From: Magnetospirillum sp. WYHS-4
Lineage (GTDB): Bacteria > Pseudomonadota > Alphaproteobacteria > Rhodospirillales > GLO-3
Assembly (NCBI GenBank): GCA_039908345.1
Contig: JAMOBD010000025.1
Location: forward strand, 1 to 60,793
DNA length: 60,793 bases
Direction: 5' to 3'
In this document: positions 37,801 through 46,208 of the stretch, in pieces
How positions within the stretch are numbered: position 1 is the stretch's first letter
Layout: the number at the start of each line of letters is the position of its first letter
The notes under the pieces: generated by a model
The model's database searches: none
Seen by the model: only the letters and a program-made list of their open reading frames with translations
What the model was told of the DNA's origin: nothing
Made by a program: the position numbers and the translations under genes

Positions 37801-37981
37801 CCTGCTGCCCCTGGTGATGGCGGGGGGCGCGCCGGGCAAGGAGATCCTCCACCCGGTGGCGGTGGTGATCTTCGGCGGCCTGCTGTCCTCGACCCTGTTG
37901 GACAGCCTGGTGACGCCTGTCCTGTTTCTGTGGGCCGGCCGCAAGGCGGCCCTATCCCTCTCGCAAGGCAAGGAGAAATGA
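34880..37981 (+). CDS. Heavy-metal efflux RND permease (CzcA/CusA family)
   Basis: This 1033-residue, 12-helix inner-membrane proton antiporter exports metal ions from periplasm or cytoplasm. It starts 'MFDRIIEFSLRNRLFVL', has 'LPVDVFPDLNRATVTV' and a TM4 motif GELVDDAVVDVENI with the charged residues needed for proton relay. That TM4 form resembles, from memory, the HME subclass of uncertain cation rather than clear CzcA (Zn/Co) or CusA (Cu/Ag) types. It follows its adaptor by three bases. No outer-membrane channel gene is in this operon, so the TolC-like gene at 25716 or one elsewhere might serve. Confidence 0.92.
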   Translation: MFDRIIEFSLRNRLFVLAVACALLAYGGFALQRLPVDVFPDLNRATVTVMTEARGLAPEEVEALVTRPVETAMNGAPGVMRVRSSSGVGLSIVFVEFDWGTDIYRNRQLVAERLATVRERLPAGILPVMGPVSSIMGEILLVGMRSESGSTPSMEVRTLADWLVRPRLLSIPGIAQVIPIGGEVRQYQVLVSPARLSALGLSYADLEKGLAGFARNSTGGFLEQRSSEFLIRNIGQTTRIEDLRDTVIAWHGEASVTVGQVAEVRLGAAVKRGDAAVNGNPAVILAVQKQPGADTIALTRAVEAALEELKPALPPDVTADRILFRQADFIERAVANVLEALGDGAILVTLVLFAFLLNLRTTFISLTAIPLSIVATALVFQALGLTINTMTLGGLAVAIGELVDDAVVDVENILRRLRENARLPSPRPACDVVRAASSEVRNSIVYATAIVVLVFLPLFALSGIEGRLFTPLGIAYVVSILASLLVSLTVTPVLAYYLLPKARAVAHGDSWLVRGLKAGDRRLLQWSFANPVLAIGPAVLLAVAAAASVPFLGRAFLPAFNEGTVTVNVLLPPGTSLSESNRIGTIAETLLLGVPEVASTGRRTGRAELDEHAEGVHYSEIDVDLKPSARGRQAILADLRGQLARLPGVSANIGQPISHRLDHLLSGVRAEIAVKIFGDDLDVLRGLAEEVRRRMAEVPGIVDLQVEKQVLIPQLQLRLDRAEARKFGLTLDQLTETLEAALQGRVVSQVRDGERTFDVVLRLADDWRARTADFRQILVDTPSGKVPLALLAEVVETKGPNIINRDDLRRRIVVLANTQGRDMGGAVADVQARLAGLALPQGTFLAYEGQFRSQQEASRLIGLLALVSLGGVFVVLYGHFRSAALALVVMANVPMALVGSVAAVWLTDQTLSVATLVGFVTLTGIAARNGILKVSHYLNLMAREGESFGPAMVIRGSLERLTPVLMTALVAALALLPLVMAGGAPGKEILHPVAVVIFGGLLSSTLLDSLVTPVLFLWAGRKAALSLSQGKEK

Positions 37982-37982
37982 C

Positions 37983-38690
37983 ATGAGGAAGTTCGCGATT
38001 GCGGCCGCGCTGCTGCTGGCCGGACAGGCGCAGGCCCATGGCCCCATGGCCCCCGCCTACGGCGGTCAGGTCGTCGAGGTGGGCAATGCCTGGCGCATCG
38101 AATTCGCGGTGCGCGACGGCGGCATCCGGGTCTGGCTGCGCGATCATTCGGACGTGGCGGTGCCGCCTGCCCGGCTGGCCGGCAAGGCGACCTTGCTGGC
38201 CGGCGGGCGGCGGCTCGACCTGGCCCTGGCGCCCGACAAGGAGTTCTTGAAAGCCGATGCCGACGTCAAGGCGGCCGAGCGTCTGGCCGCCGTGGTGACC
38301 CTGGTCGTCGAGGGCCAGGCGGTGGCCGCTCGCTTCGAGCAGCCGCAACTGGCGATGCCCGCCCTGGGGCCGGCGACGCAGGCCGGCAAGGCGGTGTTCG
38401 ACCAGATCTGTGCCGCCTGCCATGGCACCAGTCTGCGCGGCACCGACAACGGCCCGCCGCTGCTGCATCCCTTCTACGCCCCCGGTCATCACGACGATGC
38501 CATGATGGTGGCGGCGATCAACGTCGGGGCCAAGAGCCACCACTGGAAATTCGGCGACATGCCGAAGCCCGAGGGCGTCAAGCCCGGCCAGGACAAGGCG
38601 TTGGTGGCCTATATCCGGGCCGTGCAGGCGGTCAACGGCATCGCGCCGACGCCAGCCATGACCGGCGCCGGCGGCCATGCGGGGCATTGA
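37983..38690 (+). CDS. Periplasmic protein with C-terminal cytochrome c domain
   Basis: This 235-residue protein has a signal peptide cut near AQAHG. A beta-rich N-terminal domain (about 20-125) starts 'PMAPAYGGQVVEVGNAW', a form seen in small periplasmic proteins near metal pumps. A class I cytochrome c domain has CAACH (143-147) and a likely distal Met193 in FGDMPKPEG. The tail 'AGGHAGH' is His-rich. The gene overlaps the end of the RND permease gene by no more than one base, so it belongs to the efflux operon. It may redox-couple metal oxidation or chaperone metal; this is inference. Confidence 0.82.
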   Translation: MRKFAIAAALLLAGQAQAHGPMAPAYGGQVVEVGNAWRIEFAVRDGGIRVWLRDHSDVAVPPARLAGKATLLAGGRRLDLALAPDKEFLKADADVKAAERLAAVVTLVVEGQAVAARFEQPQLAMPALGPATQAGKAVFDQICAACHGTSLRGTDNGPPLLHPFYAPGHHDDAMMVAAINVGAKSHHWKFGDMPKPEGVKPGQDKALVAYIRAVQAVNGIAPTPAMTGAGGHAGH

Positions 38691-38744
38691 AGCGGGGCTC
38701 CCCGGCGGCATAGACTGGAGGCCATCGAAGCAAGGGAGGCCGAC

Positions 38745-39068
38745 ATGCTGATTACCACCACCGACGGGGTCGAAGGGCGCCGCGTCACCGCTTACCTGGG
38801 TGTCGTCACCGGCGAGGCGGTGATGGGCACCAATGTCTTCCGCGACCTGTTCGCCGGCATCCGCGACATCGTCGGCGGGCGGTCCGGATCTTACGAGAAG
38901 GAACTGCGCAACGCCCGCGACATGGCCATGGACGCCATGGCCGAGCAAGCCCGCGACCTGGGCGCGGACGCCATCGTCGCCGTGGACCTGGACTACGAGA
39001 CCATCGGCGGCGACCAGAAGTCGATGCTGATGGTCGTGGTCAACGGTACCGCGGTGAAGCTGGGCTGA
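38745..39068 (+). CDS. YbjQ family (UPF0145) protein
   Basis: This 107-residue cytoplasmic protein reads '[18 protein letters not shown]' and '[18 protein letters not shown]', the hallmark blocks of the YbjQ family, sometimes called putative heavy-metal-binding domain. The function is unknown. It lies 54 bases after the metal-efflux operon on the same strand, with an AAGGGAGGCC site before its ATG, and ends one base from a convergent gene. Confidence 0.88.
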   Translation: MLITTTDGVEGRRVTAYLGVVTGEAVMGTNVFRDLFAGIRDIVGGRSGSYEKELRNARDMAMDAMAEQARDLGADAIVAVDLDYETIGGDQKSMLMVVVNGTAVKLG

Positions 39069-40001
39069 TCAGCCGTCGGCGTTGATGCGCTGGACCAGTT
39101 CGGCCAGCACCCGGTCGGCCTCGGCGTGCGGCACCCGGCAGGTGCCGGCGCCGGCATGGCCGCCGCCGCCGTATTCCAGCATCAGGGGGCCGATGTTGGT
39201 CTTCGAGGACCGGTCGAGGATCGACCTGCCCACCGCCAGGATGGTGCGCGGCCCGTCGTTTTCCTCGCGGGTCACCTGGATGGAGACCTTGGTCGCCGGG
39301 TTCAGGGCGTAGACCATGAAGCGGTTGCAGGCGTAGATGACCTTTTCCTTGCGCAGGTCGGTGACCACGACTTGGCCTTCGACCCTGGAGCAGCGGCGGA
39401 GTTGGTGCTCCGACGGTTCGTCGTGTTCGATGTAGGTGTGGATGCGCTCGACGATGTCCGGAAGTTCCAGGATTTCCTTCACCGAGTGGCGCTGGCAGTA
39501 GATCATCAGGTCGCGCATCATTTCATCGTTGGGGACGCGGAAATTCTTGAAGCGTGCCAGACCCGTGCGCGGGTCCATGATGAAGTTGAGCAGCGTCCAG
39601 CCGGTGGGGGCCAGGATGTCTTCCTCGGTGTACTGGGCGGAATCGGCCTGGTCGACGGCATCCATCATCTCGCGCGAGATCAACGGGAAACCTTCGTGCC
39701 CGCCGTAGTAGTCGTAGATCACCCTTGCGGTGGATGGCGAATTGGGCTTGATGACGTGGTTGTGGTTGTCGCCCACCCGCGTCAGTTCGCTGACGTGGTG
39801 ATCGAAGCAGAGGTGCACGGCGGCACAGTAGGGCAGGTTGGCGGTGATGTCGCCGCCGTCCACCGGCACGACCCCGTCCTGCATGTTCTTGGGCTCGGCG
39901 AACAAAACCTCGTTCACGAGGTTCAGTTCCATGAGAAGGCTGCCGCAGACGATACCATCGAAATCGGCGCGGGTGACCAAGCGGTACTTCTTTTCGCTCA
40001 T
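39069..40001 (-). CDS. DHH/DHHA1 phosphoesterase-like protein (exopolyphosphatase-related)
   Basis: This 310-residue cytoplasmic protein has DHH superfamily metal motifs 'RADFDGIVCGSLL' and 'CFDHHVSE', then a C-terminal DHHA1 domain with 'YGGGGHAGAGTCRV'. The family includes NrnA-type oligoribonucleases and exopolyphosphatase-like proteins. The first motif has D-F-D-G rather than the DxDx form of some members, still with two acids. The start MSEKKYRLVTRADFDG is chosen because the motif must follow shortly after it. Confidence 0.82.
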   Translation of the reverse strand: MSEKKYRLVTRADFDGIVCGSLLMELNLVNEVLFAEPKNMQDGVVPVDGGDITANLPYCAAVHLCFDHHVSELTRVGDNHNHVIKPNSPSTARVIYDYYGGHEGFPLISREMMDAVDQADSAQYTEEDILAPTGWTLLNFIMDPRTGLARFKNFRVPNDEMMRDLMIYCQRHSVKEILELPDIVERIHTYIEHDEPSEHQLRRCSRVEGQVVVTDLRKEKVIYACNRFMVYALNPATKVSIQVTREENDGPRTILAVGRSILDRSSKTNIGPLMLEYGGGGHAGAGTCRVPHAEADRVLAELVQRINADG

Positions 40002-40042
40002 GTGCCTATCGCGATCCCATCCCAGATCCTCGACGTCCCCAT

Positions 40043-40450
40043 TCAAAGGCCGTCCGGATTGCCCTTGCGCACGGTGAACGTGGACGAAAGCTCCCCCTCC
40101 GGCGTGCGCATCTCGAAACGCCCATGGCCGGCATCCCGCACCTGGAAGCACTTCCGCATTCCCTTTCGGGTCTGTGCATACTGGCTGCAGTATTGCCCAT
40201 CGGCCGTGACTTCCCAGGTGCCGCCATCCTGCCGGCCATCGAAGTTGACGATGACCAGCGTTCCGTCAGCCCTGAGGTGGAGTCGGAAGGGCTGCCCCTC
40301 GAAGCGCTTCAAGGCCGTCACGGCATCCAGGGTGTTGCCACCCAGCAGCGAACGCACCGCCGCGACGTCGAGCGCAGCCGACTCGGCCGCCAACGCCCCT
40401 TGCGCCGCGAACAAGACACCCGCCAAGACAGCCGGCAAACGGCTCGCCAT
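40043..40450 (-). CDS. Small secreted protein, DUF995-like pattern
   Basis: This 135-residue protein has a clear signal peptide (cut near ALAAES). The mature part has 'LLGGNTLDAV', 'LHLRADGTLVIV', 'GGTWEVTADGQYCSQY' and 'MRKCFQV', ending 'VRKGNPDGL'. That succession (GNT, DGT, GTW, DGxYC, C) is shared by many small periplasmic alphaproteobacterial proteins; I call it DUF995-like from memory. The two Cys may form a disulfide. The function is unknown. Confidence 0.65.
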   Translation of the reverse strand: MASRLPAVLAGVLFAAQGALAAESAALDVAAVRSLLGGNTLDAVTALKRFEGQPFRLHLRADGTLVIVNFDGRQDGGTWEVTADGQYCSQYAQTRKGMRKCFQVRDAGHGRFEMRTPEGELSSTFTVRKGNPDGL

Positions 40451-40641
40451 GGGAAGCTTCCTCCTTCTCACCCGTCCGCTATAACCGAAATCCATCGCGA
40501 AGACGATGATATTCTTGCGTAACGTGGGTTTTTCCGGGGCGGCCCCGCGACCGAGGTAAGGAGCCTTGCAGGCATTGCACGGAGAAGCGATGGAGCCGGC
40601 TATTTATCACAGTATATAAAATGTAGAAAGAAAATTTCCAC

Positions 40642-40670
40642 TTGAAACCACGGAAATCGCTTCCTATACG
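40642..40670 (+). promoter_or_regulatory. Candidate promoter of the ArsR/SqrR-like gene
   Basis: TTGAAA (40642-40647), 17 bases, TATACG (40665-40670), within an unusually AT-rich stretch from about 40595 to 40690. It gives a leader of about 55 bases. The palindrome ATACGTAT overlaps the -10 and could be the repressor site. Confidence 0.55.
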
Positions 40671-40732
40671 TATTTATGAAGATATGCATGCGTGGCCCCG
40701 GCTCGGGCCGCGCCAAAAGAAGGATATCGCAC

Positions 40733-41062
40733 ATGGATATGGTTTACGATCGGCTGGAATGCCGCGCCCAGGACGCCGCCGACCTCTTGCGGGCCATGAG
40801 CAACACCCACCGTCTCGCCATTCTTTGCCATCTGGCGAAGGGAGAGAAGTCGGTCGGCTGGCTGGCCGGCGCGTCGGGCATCGGGCAGTCGGCGGTCTCG
40901 CAGCACCTGTCCATTCTGCGGGCTCAAGGTTTGGTGAAGAGCCGGCGTTCGGCCCAGACCGTCTACTATTCCGTCGACGGTCCGGAGGTGCAGGCGATTC
41001 TCGAGGCGCTCTACAAAGTCTTCTGCGCCGGAGAATCGGCTTCGATACCGGAAGCCGCCTGA
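40733..41062 (+). CDS. ArsR/SmtB-family repressor, SqrR/BigR-like persulfide sensor candidate
   Basis: This 109-residue winged-helix repressor reads 'LLRAMSNTHRLAILCHLAKGE', 'SAVSQHLSILRAQGLV' and 'RRSAQTVYYSV' (blocks). Cys32 in helix 2 and Cys98 near the C-terminus are 66 residues apart. That is the same separation as the two reactive cysteines of SqrR (41 and 107), which form a polysulfide bridge in response to sulfide; there is also Cys10. It lacks metal-site motifs of ArsR and SmtB. The start after AGAAGGATATCG gives a normal length. No sulfide-oxidation gene is adjacent. Confidence 0.8.
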   Translation: MDMVYDRLECRAQDAADLLRAMSNTHRLAILCHLAKGEKSVGWLAGASGIGQSAVSQHLSILRAQGLVKSRRSAQTVYYSVDGPEVQAILEALYKVFCAGESASIPEAA

Positions 41063-41194
41063 GGCGCCAGCATCTCCGGCCGATTGTCGGGGGTCCAACC
41101 CTTGAACGGTTCAAAAGCTTGACAAGCCGCCGCATGGGGGTAAGGCTGGCCCCGTCGCGTCGGCTTTTCGCGGCTTGATACCAGGGGGGAGACC

Positions 41195-41719
41195 ATGGGG
41201 AAAGAGGTGTTTCTGTCCGGAGTGGAGCGCTTCTTCAACAAGGACGAGATCATCGTCAGCAAGACGGATCTCAAGGGGCGAATCACCTACGCCAACCGGG
41301 TTTTCCAGAACGTGGCCGGCTACTCGGAGCAGGAATTGCTGGGAGAGCCCCACAGCATCGTGCGCCATCCCGCCATGCCCCGATGCGTTTTCAAGCTGCT
41401 GTGGGATACCATCGAATCGGGTCAGGAAATCTTCGCCTATGTGATCAACCGCGCACGAAACGGCGATCACTATTGGGTATTCGCCCACGTCACGCCCAGC
41501 TACGACGTTTCCGGTACCATGGTCGGGTACCATTCCAGCCGCCGCGTTCCCGACCGCCGGATCGTCGAAGGCGCCATCGTTCCTCTCTACCGCACCCTGC
41601 TCGACGTGGAGACTTCCCATGCCGACCGCAAGGAAGGCATAGCCGCCTCGTTCGGCGCGGTGGTCGACCTCTTGACCAGCAACGGAATCACCTACGATGA
41701 GTGGATCTTCTCTCTTTAA
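41195..41719 (+). CDS. Stand-alone PAS domain protein, Aer-like
   Basis: This 174-residue cytoplasmic PAS protein reads '[24 protein letters not shown]', '[19 protein letters not shown]', '[20 protein letters not shown]' (blocks), the pattern of Aer-type, FAD-binding redox sensors. A helical tail (about 130-174) follows. It overlaps the receptor gene downstream by 23 bases in another frame. The two together make a split version of an Aer energy-taxis receptor. Confidence 0.88.
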   Translation: MGKEVFLSGVERFFNKDEIIVSKTDLKGRITYANRVFQNVAGYSEQELLGEPHSIVRHPAMPRCVFKLLWDTIESGQEIFAYVINRARNGDHYWVFAHVTPSYDVSGTMVGYHSSRRVPDRRIVEGAIVPLYRTLLDVETSHADRKEGIAASFGAVVDLLTSNGITYDEWIFSL

Positions 41720-43370
41720 GGCCCAGATACTGGCCGGCGTCTCCGCCGCGCTCGTGGCAGCGCTGGTCGTCGCAGGGGTGCTGATCGGCGGGCTGTCGAC
41801 GCCCCTGGCCGCCTTGGGGGCGGGTGCAATGCTCCTGGCCGGCGGCACGCTCGTCTTTCTCAATCGGGTCGCAGCGGACATCGCCAAGGCTAGCGAGGCT
41901 TGCCGGGCCGTGGCGCGCGGCGATTTCGAGGCGCGCATCACCGACATCCGCGAGGGCGGCGAGTTGGGGGAGATGATGTGGGCCTTCAACGAGATGGTCG
42001 ACCAGACCGACGCCTACGTGCGCGAGGCCACCGCCGCCATGGAGGCGGTCAGCCGGCATAAATACCATCGCCGCATCATCCCGACCGGCATGTTGGGCGC
42101 CTTCGGCCGGTCGTCGGAGACCATCAATGCGGTGCTCGACGGTTTGGCGGCTCGCCAAAAGGAACAGCAGGCCATCGAGACCGAAGTGGAAGGCTTGGTC
42201 AGCGCGGCCGCGGCCGGAGACTTCACCCAACGTATTCCCACTCAGGGCAAGGCCGGCTTCATGCTGAGTCTGAGCGAGGGAATCAACCGCATGGCCGGCA
42301 CCGTCCAGTCGGGACTCGACGAAGTGGTGCGGGTCATCGAGGCCTTGGCCGAGGGCAATCTGACTCGGCGCATGGACGGCGATTACCAGGGCGCCTTCGC
42401 CCATCTGAAGGACGACTCCAATGCGATGACGGATCGCCTGAACGGGGTTCTGCGGACGATCATCGCCACCACCACCGAGGTGGAAAACGGCGCCGCCGAG
42501 ATTTCCGCCGCCAGCCGCGACCTCGCGGCGCGCACCGAGCAGCAGGCGGCCAGCCTGGAGAAGACGGCCTCGGCTATGGAAGAACTTTCGGCCACCGTGC
42601 GCCAGAATGCCGAAAATTCCCAACAGGCCAACCAGTTGGCCTTGGCCGCACGGGCGACCGCCGACGAAAGCGGCTCCGTCATGAAGGATTCCGTCGAGGC
42701 CATGCGGACCATCGAGGAATCCTCGGACAAGATTTCCGAGATCGTCAGCATGATCGACGAGATCGCCTTCCAGACCAACCTTCTGGCCCTGAACGCCGCC
42801 GTCGAGGCGGCGCGGGCGGGCGACGCCGGCAAGGGCTTCGCCGTGGTGGCCACGGAGGTGCGTTCCCTGGCCCAACGGACCAGCCAGGCATCGCGCGAGA
42901 TCAAGGACCTGATCCTGGCCAGCAACCATCAGGTCAAGCAGGGCGTGGACCTGGTGAACGGCGTCGGCCGCAAGCTGGGCGACATCGTCGTTCAGGTGAA
43001 GAAGGTGACCGACATCGTGGCCGAGATTGCGTCGGCAAGCCGTGAACAAGCCATCGGGCTGGACGAGATCAACCAAGCCATGAGCCAGATGGACGACATG
43101 ACCCAGCGCAACGCGGCATTGGTCGAGGAGACATCGGCCTCGGCCGAATCCCTCAAGCATCAAGCCGAGGAACTGGTTCGCATGGTGGCGTTCTTCGACG
43201 CCGATCATGTCGGCGCGGCTTCAACCCCGGCCCCGGCTCCCAAGCCGGTCCTTGCCGCGCCGCCGAAAAAGGCGGCCGCGCCCTTGCCTCCCGCCAAACC
43301 GGCCGCCGCAGCCGCCAAGCCGGCCGCCGCTTCCGTCGCCAAGACCGACGACGAGTGGGAAGAGTTCTAA
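41697..43370 (+). CDS. Methyl-accepting chemotaxis protein with short membrane region and C-terminal W-x-x-F tail
   Basis: This 557-residue receptor has two adjacent N-terminal membrane segments (residues 8-55) with hardly any periplasmic part, so it cannot sense periplasmic ligands. HAMP-like segments come next (two copies, near 60-110 and 165-240). The signalling hairpin tip '[38 protein letters not shown]' is split here as two blocks. A Pro/Ala linker ends in DEWEEF, a pentapeptide-like CheR/CheB docking tail. Overlap with the PAS gene suggests both work as one energy sensor. Confidence 0.9.
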   Translation: MSGSSLFKAQILAGVSAALVAALVVAGVLIGGLSTPLAALGAGAMLLAGGTLVFLNRVAADIAKASEACRAVARGDFEARITDIREGGELGEMMWAFNEMVDQTDAYVREATAAMEAVSRHKYHRRIIPTGMLGAFGRSSETINAVLDGLAARQKEQQAIETEVEGLVSAAAAGDFTQRIPTQGKAGFMLSLSEGINRMAGTVQSGLDEVVRVIEALAEGNLTRRMDGDYQGAFAHLKDDSNAMTDRLNGVLRTIIATTTEVENGAAEISAASRDLAARTEQQAASLEKTASAMEELSATVRQNAENSQQANQLALAARATADESGSVMKDSVEAMRTIEESSDKISEIVSMIDEIAFQTNLLALNAAVEAARAGDAGKGFAVVATEVRSLAQRTSQASREIKDLILASNHQVKQGVDLVNGVGRKLGDIVVQVKKVTDIVAEIASASREQAIGLDEINQAMSQMDDMTQRNAALVEETSASAESLKHQAEELVRMVAFFDADHVGAASTPAPAPKPVLAAPPKKAAAPLPPAKPAAAAAKPAAASVAKTDDEWEEF

Positions 43371-43377
43371 TCCGAAT

Positions 43378-43770
43378 TCAATGCGGGATGTTGACCGGGA
43401 TGGGCGAGGCCGAGGCCGTCCGTCCGCCCAGGGCGGGCCGCAGCAGGTCGGACAGGTAGCGCACCACGCCGCTCCGGCTCTGGCCATCCAGTTCCACCCA
43501 GGTCGCATAGAGACCGCCGCTGGGGTCCAGAGCGGCGAAGGCGGGATCGGACCGCAGCCGGTCAAGCGTGGCGCCGATGTCCTCGGCGTCGCCGATGGCG
43601 ATCCATTCGGGCGGACTGCCAAGATGCCAGATCAAGTAGACGCCGCCCACGCCCCGCACCTCGGGACTGGCGGTGTCCATGGTCATGACGTGGTGGTGAT
43701 AGCCCGACGCCGCCCTCTGCCAGACCAGCCATAGCGCCTTGCCATCCGGTTCGGCCGACCTCGCGAACAT
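43378..43770 (-). CDS. Hypothetical protein with degenerate GIY-YIG-like fold
   Basis: This 130-residue protein reads 'GGVYLIWHLGSPPEWIAIGDAEDIGATLDRLRSDP', taken here as two blocks. It resembles GIY-YIG nuclease-like proteins (GVYxIWxxG, then xVGxGxIxxRL) but with the second motif altered (IAIGDA). It is probably not an active nuclease. A 'VRYLSDLLRPALG' block and a tail 'PIPVNIPH' also recur in that group. It is convergent with the receptor gene, 7 bases apart. Confidence 0.5.
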   Translation of the reverse strand: MFARSAEPDGKALWLVWQRAASGYHHHVMTMDTASPEVRGVGGVYLIWHLGSPPEWIAIGDAEDIGATLDRLRSDPAFAALDPSGGLYATWVELDGQSRSGVVRYLSDLLRPALGGRTASASPIPVNIPH

Positions 43771-43904
43771 CGTCCCTCCCCAGCGCGAATCGCGAGGTCA
43801 TGCTGCCCCCTGGCCGAATCGCTGTCAACCAGGAATGGTGGGGGACGGCAAGAACGTCCGCAAGATGTGGGAACGGGCAACGGCTTGCCGCCGGATGCCG
43901 CCCC

Positions 43905-45290
43905 TCACGGCGCCAATTCGTTCAGCAGGCGCAAGACTTCTGCCGAGGACGTCTCGACCTCGTGCAGTTCGGCCACCGCACCGTCCAGGTCGCCGGAATT
44001 GAACATCTCCACCGCTCTCTTGCCGTGGGCATGCACCGCCTCGTGGGGGGCGATCATGGCGCGGAACGCGGGATGCTCGCGCATTTCGGGCTCAGTAACA
44101 TGATCATACCACTTTCCGAAGCGGCATTGGTGGTGGTCGGCCAACTCCTCGCTCTTGAGCTTGAGGCGGCCGGCGAGCATGGAGGCGATGCGCTTCTTCC
44201 ACAACACGTGGTCCGACTTCGCGAGATGGATCAGCTTCCTCGGCAGGGCGCAGGTCGCCAGTTGGTCCAACTGCTCGGTGATCTTGGCCCCGGATCGGTC
44301 CAGAGTGTCCAGGGTGTTGCGGATCTGCCCCTCGGTATGATCGGTCATGTCGGCGATGACGCCGATACCCTGCGCCACCTCGCTCACCGCCGCCTGCTGC
44401 TGTTCAAGGATGGCCGCCACGTCGTGCATGCGGTCGGCCACCTGGTCGGCGCGGCCGGATACCGCGGTCATGCTGCCGCTGGTCTCGTCGATGGCCTGCC
44501 GACCCTGGATGACCACGCTGCGCACCTCGCCCATGGATCGCACGATGCCGTCCATCTCGGTGCGCAGGTCATGGACGCGCCGGGAAATCTCGACGGTCGC
44601 TTCCTTGGTCTGGCCGGCCAGCCGCTTCACTTCGTTGGCCACCACGGCGAAGCCCTTGCCGGCATCGCCCGCCCTGGCCGCCTCGACCGAGGCGTTGAGC
44701 GCCAGGATATCGGTCTGGAAGGCGATTTCCTCGATCATGCCCAGGATCTTGCCTATATCGGCCGAAGCCTCCGCCAACTTGTGCACCCGGGCCCCGGCCA
44801 CGTCCACCGCCTGGCTGACGTCGCTCATGTTCTCCACCGCCCGGTGCGCCGCCGCGAGGCCACCGCGAATGGCGCCTTGCACCTCCCCGGCCTCCTTGGC
44901 CACGGCGTTGCTGTTGGTGGCGATCTCGTGTACCGAGGCGACGAGTTCCTCCGCGGCCGCGGCGATGGTCTGGCTGCGCGTGGCGGCTTGGCGGACGCCA
45001 CGCAGCATTTCCACGGCGGCGACCACGCCGTCGTTGGTCTCCGTGGACAGCGACACCATTCGCTTCAAGGTGCGGGAGTACTCGCGCCCCAAGGTCCCGG
45101 CCAGCTTCCGCAAGGCCTCCGACAGGCGGCAGGTGCCCTTGGGGACGTCCAGCAGGCGTCCCTCGCCGATCATCGCGATGGTGGCTTCCAGTTCCGCGAT
45201 CCGCGACGGCGGAACCCATCCCTCGGCAATCAGGTTTCCGCCATCGGAACCGACGGTTTCCGTCTCGTTGTCGATCGGCATCGTATCCAT
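43905..45290 (-). CDS. Soluble chemoreceptor with C-terminal CZB zinc-binding domain
   Basis: This 461-residue cytoplasmic receptor has no membrane segments. The signalling hairpin contains '[20 protein letters not shown]' and '[16 protein letters not shown]'. The C-terminal CZB domain (about 345-440) has the zinc ligands '[10 protein letters not shown]', '[11 protein letters not shown]' and 'PHEAVHAHG', a 3His/1Cys site. CZB receptors respond to zinc and hypochlorous acid. It starts at ATG after GGGAGAGACC, downstream of a response regulator on the same strand (52 bases), with which it probably forms an operon. Confidence 0.92.
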   Translation of the reverse strand: MDTMPIDNETETVGSDGGNLIAEGWVPPSRIAELEATIAMIGEGRLLDVPKGTCRLSEALRKLAGTLGREYSRTLKRMVSLSTETNDGVVAAVEMLRGVRQAATRSQTIAAAAEELVASVHEIATNSNAVAKEAGEVQGAIRGGLAAAHRAVENMSDVSQAVDVAGARVHKLAEASADIGKILGMIEEIAFQTDILALNASVEAARAGDAGKGFAVVANEVKRLAGQTKEATVEISRRVHDLRTEMDGIVRSMGEVRSVVIQGRQAIDETSGSMTAVSGRADQVADRMHDVAAILEQQQAAVSEVAQGIGVIADMTDHTEGQIRNTLDTLDRSGAKITEQLDQLATCALPRKLIHLAKSDHVLWKKRIASMLAGRLKLKSEELADHHQCRFGKWYDHVTEPEMREHPAFRAMIAPHEAVHAHGKRAVEMFNSGDLDGAVAELHEVETSSAEVLRLLNELAP

Positions 45291-45342
45291 TGGTCTCTCC
45301 CTGGCGACGTTCTCATCGACTTTTCCGACGCATTTCCGCGGC

Positions 45343-45912
45343 TTACATCTCGGCCAGCATCTTGTCGATCTCGTCTTGCGAGATCTGGACACCGCTTTCT
45401 TCCGCCACCGTCTGGTCCTCCTGCCGCCGCGCCACGCCGGCCTGGAACGGATCGCGGCGGCGGCGACGATCCGGTCCCCGATAGCGGGCAGCCTGCACGA
45501 ACTGGCGGGGCTTTTCGATCACCGAACAAATCCGGCCATAGAGTGTGGTCGCCGACACCGGCTTGGCAAGGAATTCGGTAACCCCCGCATCGCGGGCTTC
45601 CATCACCCGGTGCAGTTCGGTGAATCCGCTCAGCATGATGACCGGAACGAAGGCATTGGGGCTGTCGGGGGCGGTACGCAGGATGCGCACGAACTCGATC
45701 CCGTCCACCGGCGCCATCATCCAGTCGCAGATCACGATGTCGGGCGGGGTGGCCCTCATGACGACCAGCGCATCGGCGCCGTCGGCGGCTTCGGATATCA
45801 GGTTGACGCCAATGGAGCGCAAGATATTGGCCACGAGGTCCCGCATGTGGGGATCGTCATCGATAATCAGGAAGCGCAACTTTTCCAGCACGTAGGCGGG
45901 GAGTTTGGCCAT
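45343..45912 (-). CDS. Single-domain response regulator with FliM-like C-terminal peptide
   Basis: This 189-residue protein has a receiver domain (1-125) with phosphoacceptor Asp in '[13 protein letters not shown]', Ser in 'IMLSGFTE' and Lys in 'EFLAKPVS'. A basic linker follows ([13 protein letters not shown]), then an end '[16 protein letters not shown]' (174-189). That end copies the pattern of the N-terminal CheY-binding peptide of the flagellar switch protein FliM (I-L-S-Q-x-E-I-D-x-L-L). It may bind its own receiver or other CheY proteins. It heads a minus-strand unit with the CZB receptor. Confidence 0.85.
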   Translation of the reverse strand: MAKLPAYVLEKLRFLIIDDDPHMRDLVANILRSIGVNLISEAADGADALVVMRATPPDIVICDWMMAPVDGIEFVRILRTAPDSPNAFVPVIMLSGFTELHRVMEARDAGVTEFLAKPVSATTLYGRICSVIEKPRQFVQAARYRGPDRRRRRDPFQAGVARRQEDQTVAEESGVQISQDEIDKMLAEM

Positions 45913-46065
45913 CCCGTCGCTATCCCAAAGATTCTTGTCGACCCCGATCCCGGCGTATACGCCCGCCCAGACCCTTCCCTTGCCGGATTGTAGGGAGAGG
46001 GCCCCGGAGTAGCAAGCAACAGAGTGCGATGAAACAGGGAGTCCGTGGATTCCCAACCCAAAGTG

Positions 46066-46096
46066 TTGTGCTTCCAAACTTCATCTGTGTTATACA
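46066..46096 (+). promoter_or_regulatory. Candidate promoter of the main che operon
   Basis: TTGTGC (46066-46071) and TATACA (46091-46096), 19-base spacer, or TTATAC with 18, in the AT-rich gap between divergent genes. It implies a start near 46103, which argues against a start for the STAS gene at 46029. Confidence 0.4.
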
Positions 46097-46208
46097 AAAC
46101 GCCGAATCGCGCCTGTCGGCCGGCGTGGCTGGGGCATGGGGAAGGGATCCGGGGTCCGGCTGGCTGGCGCAGGGCGCGGGTGGGCTTGGCAGCCGGAGGC
46201 GTGTGGAC

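Noticed and set aside
46029-46208. N-terminal extension of the STAS protein from ATG 46029
   Set aside because: It crosses the likely promoter and start of transcription, and its translation shows no STAS similarity; the fold begins after 46209.
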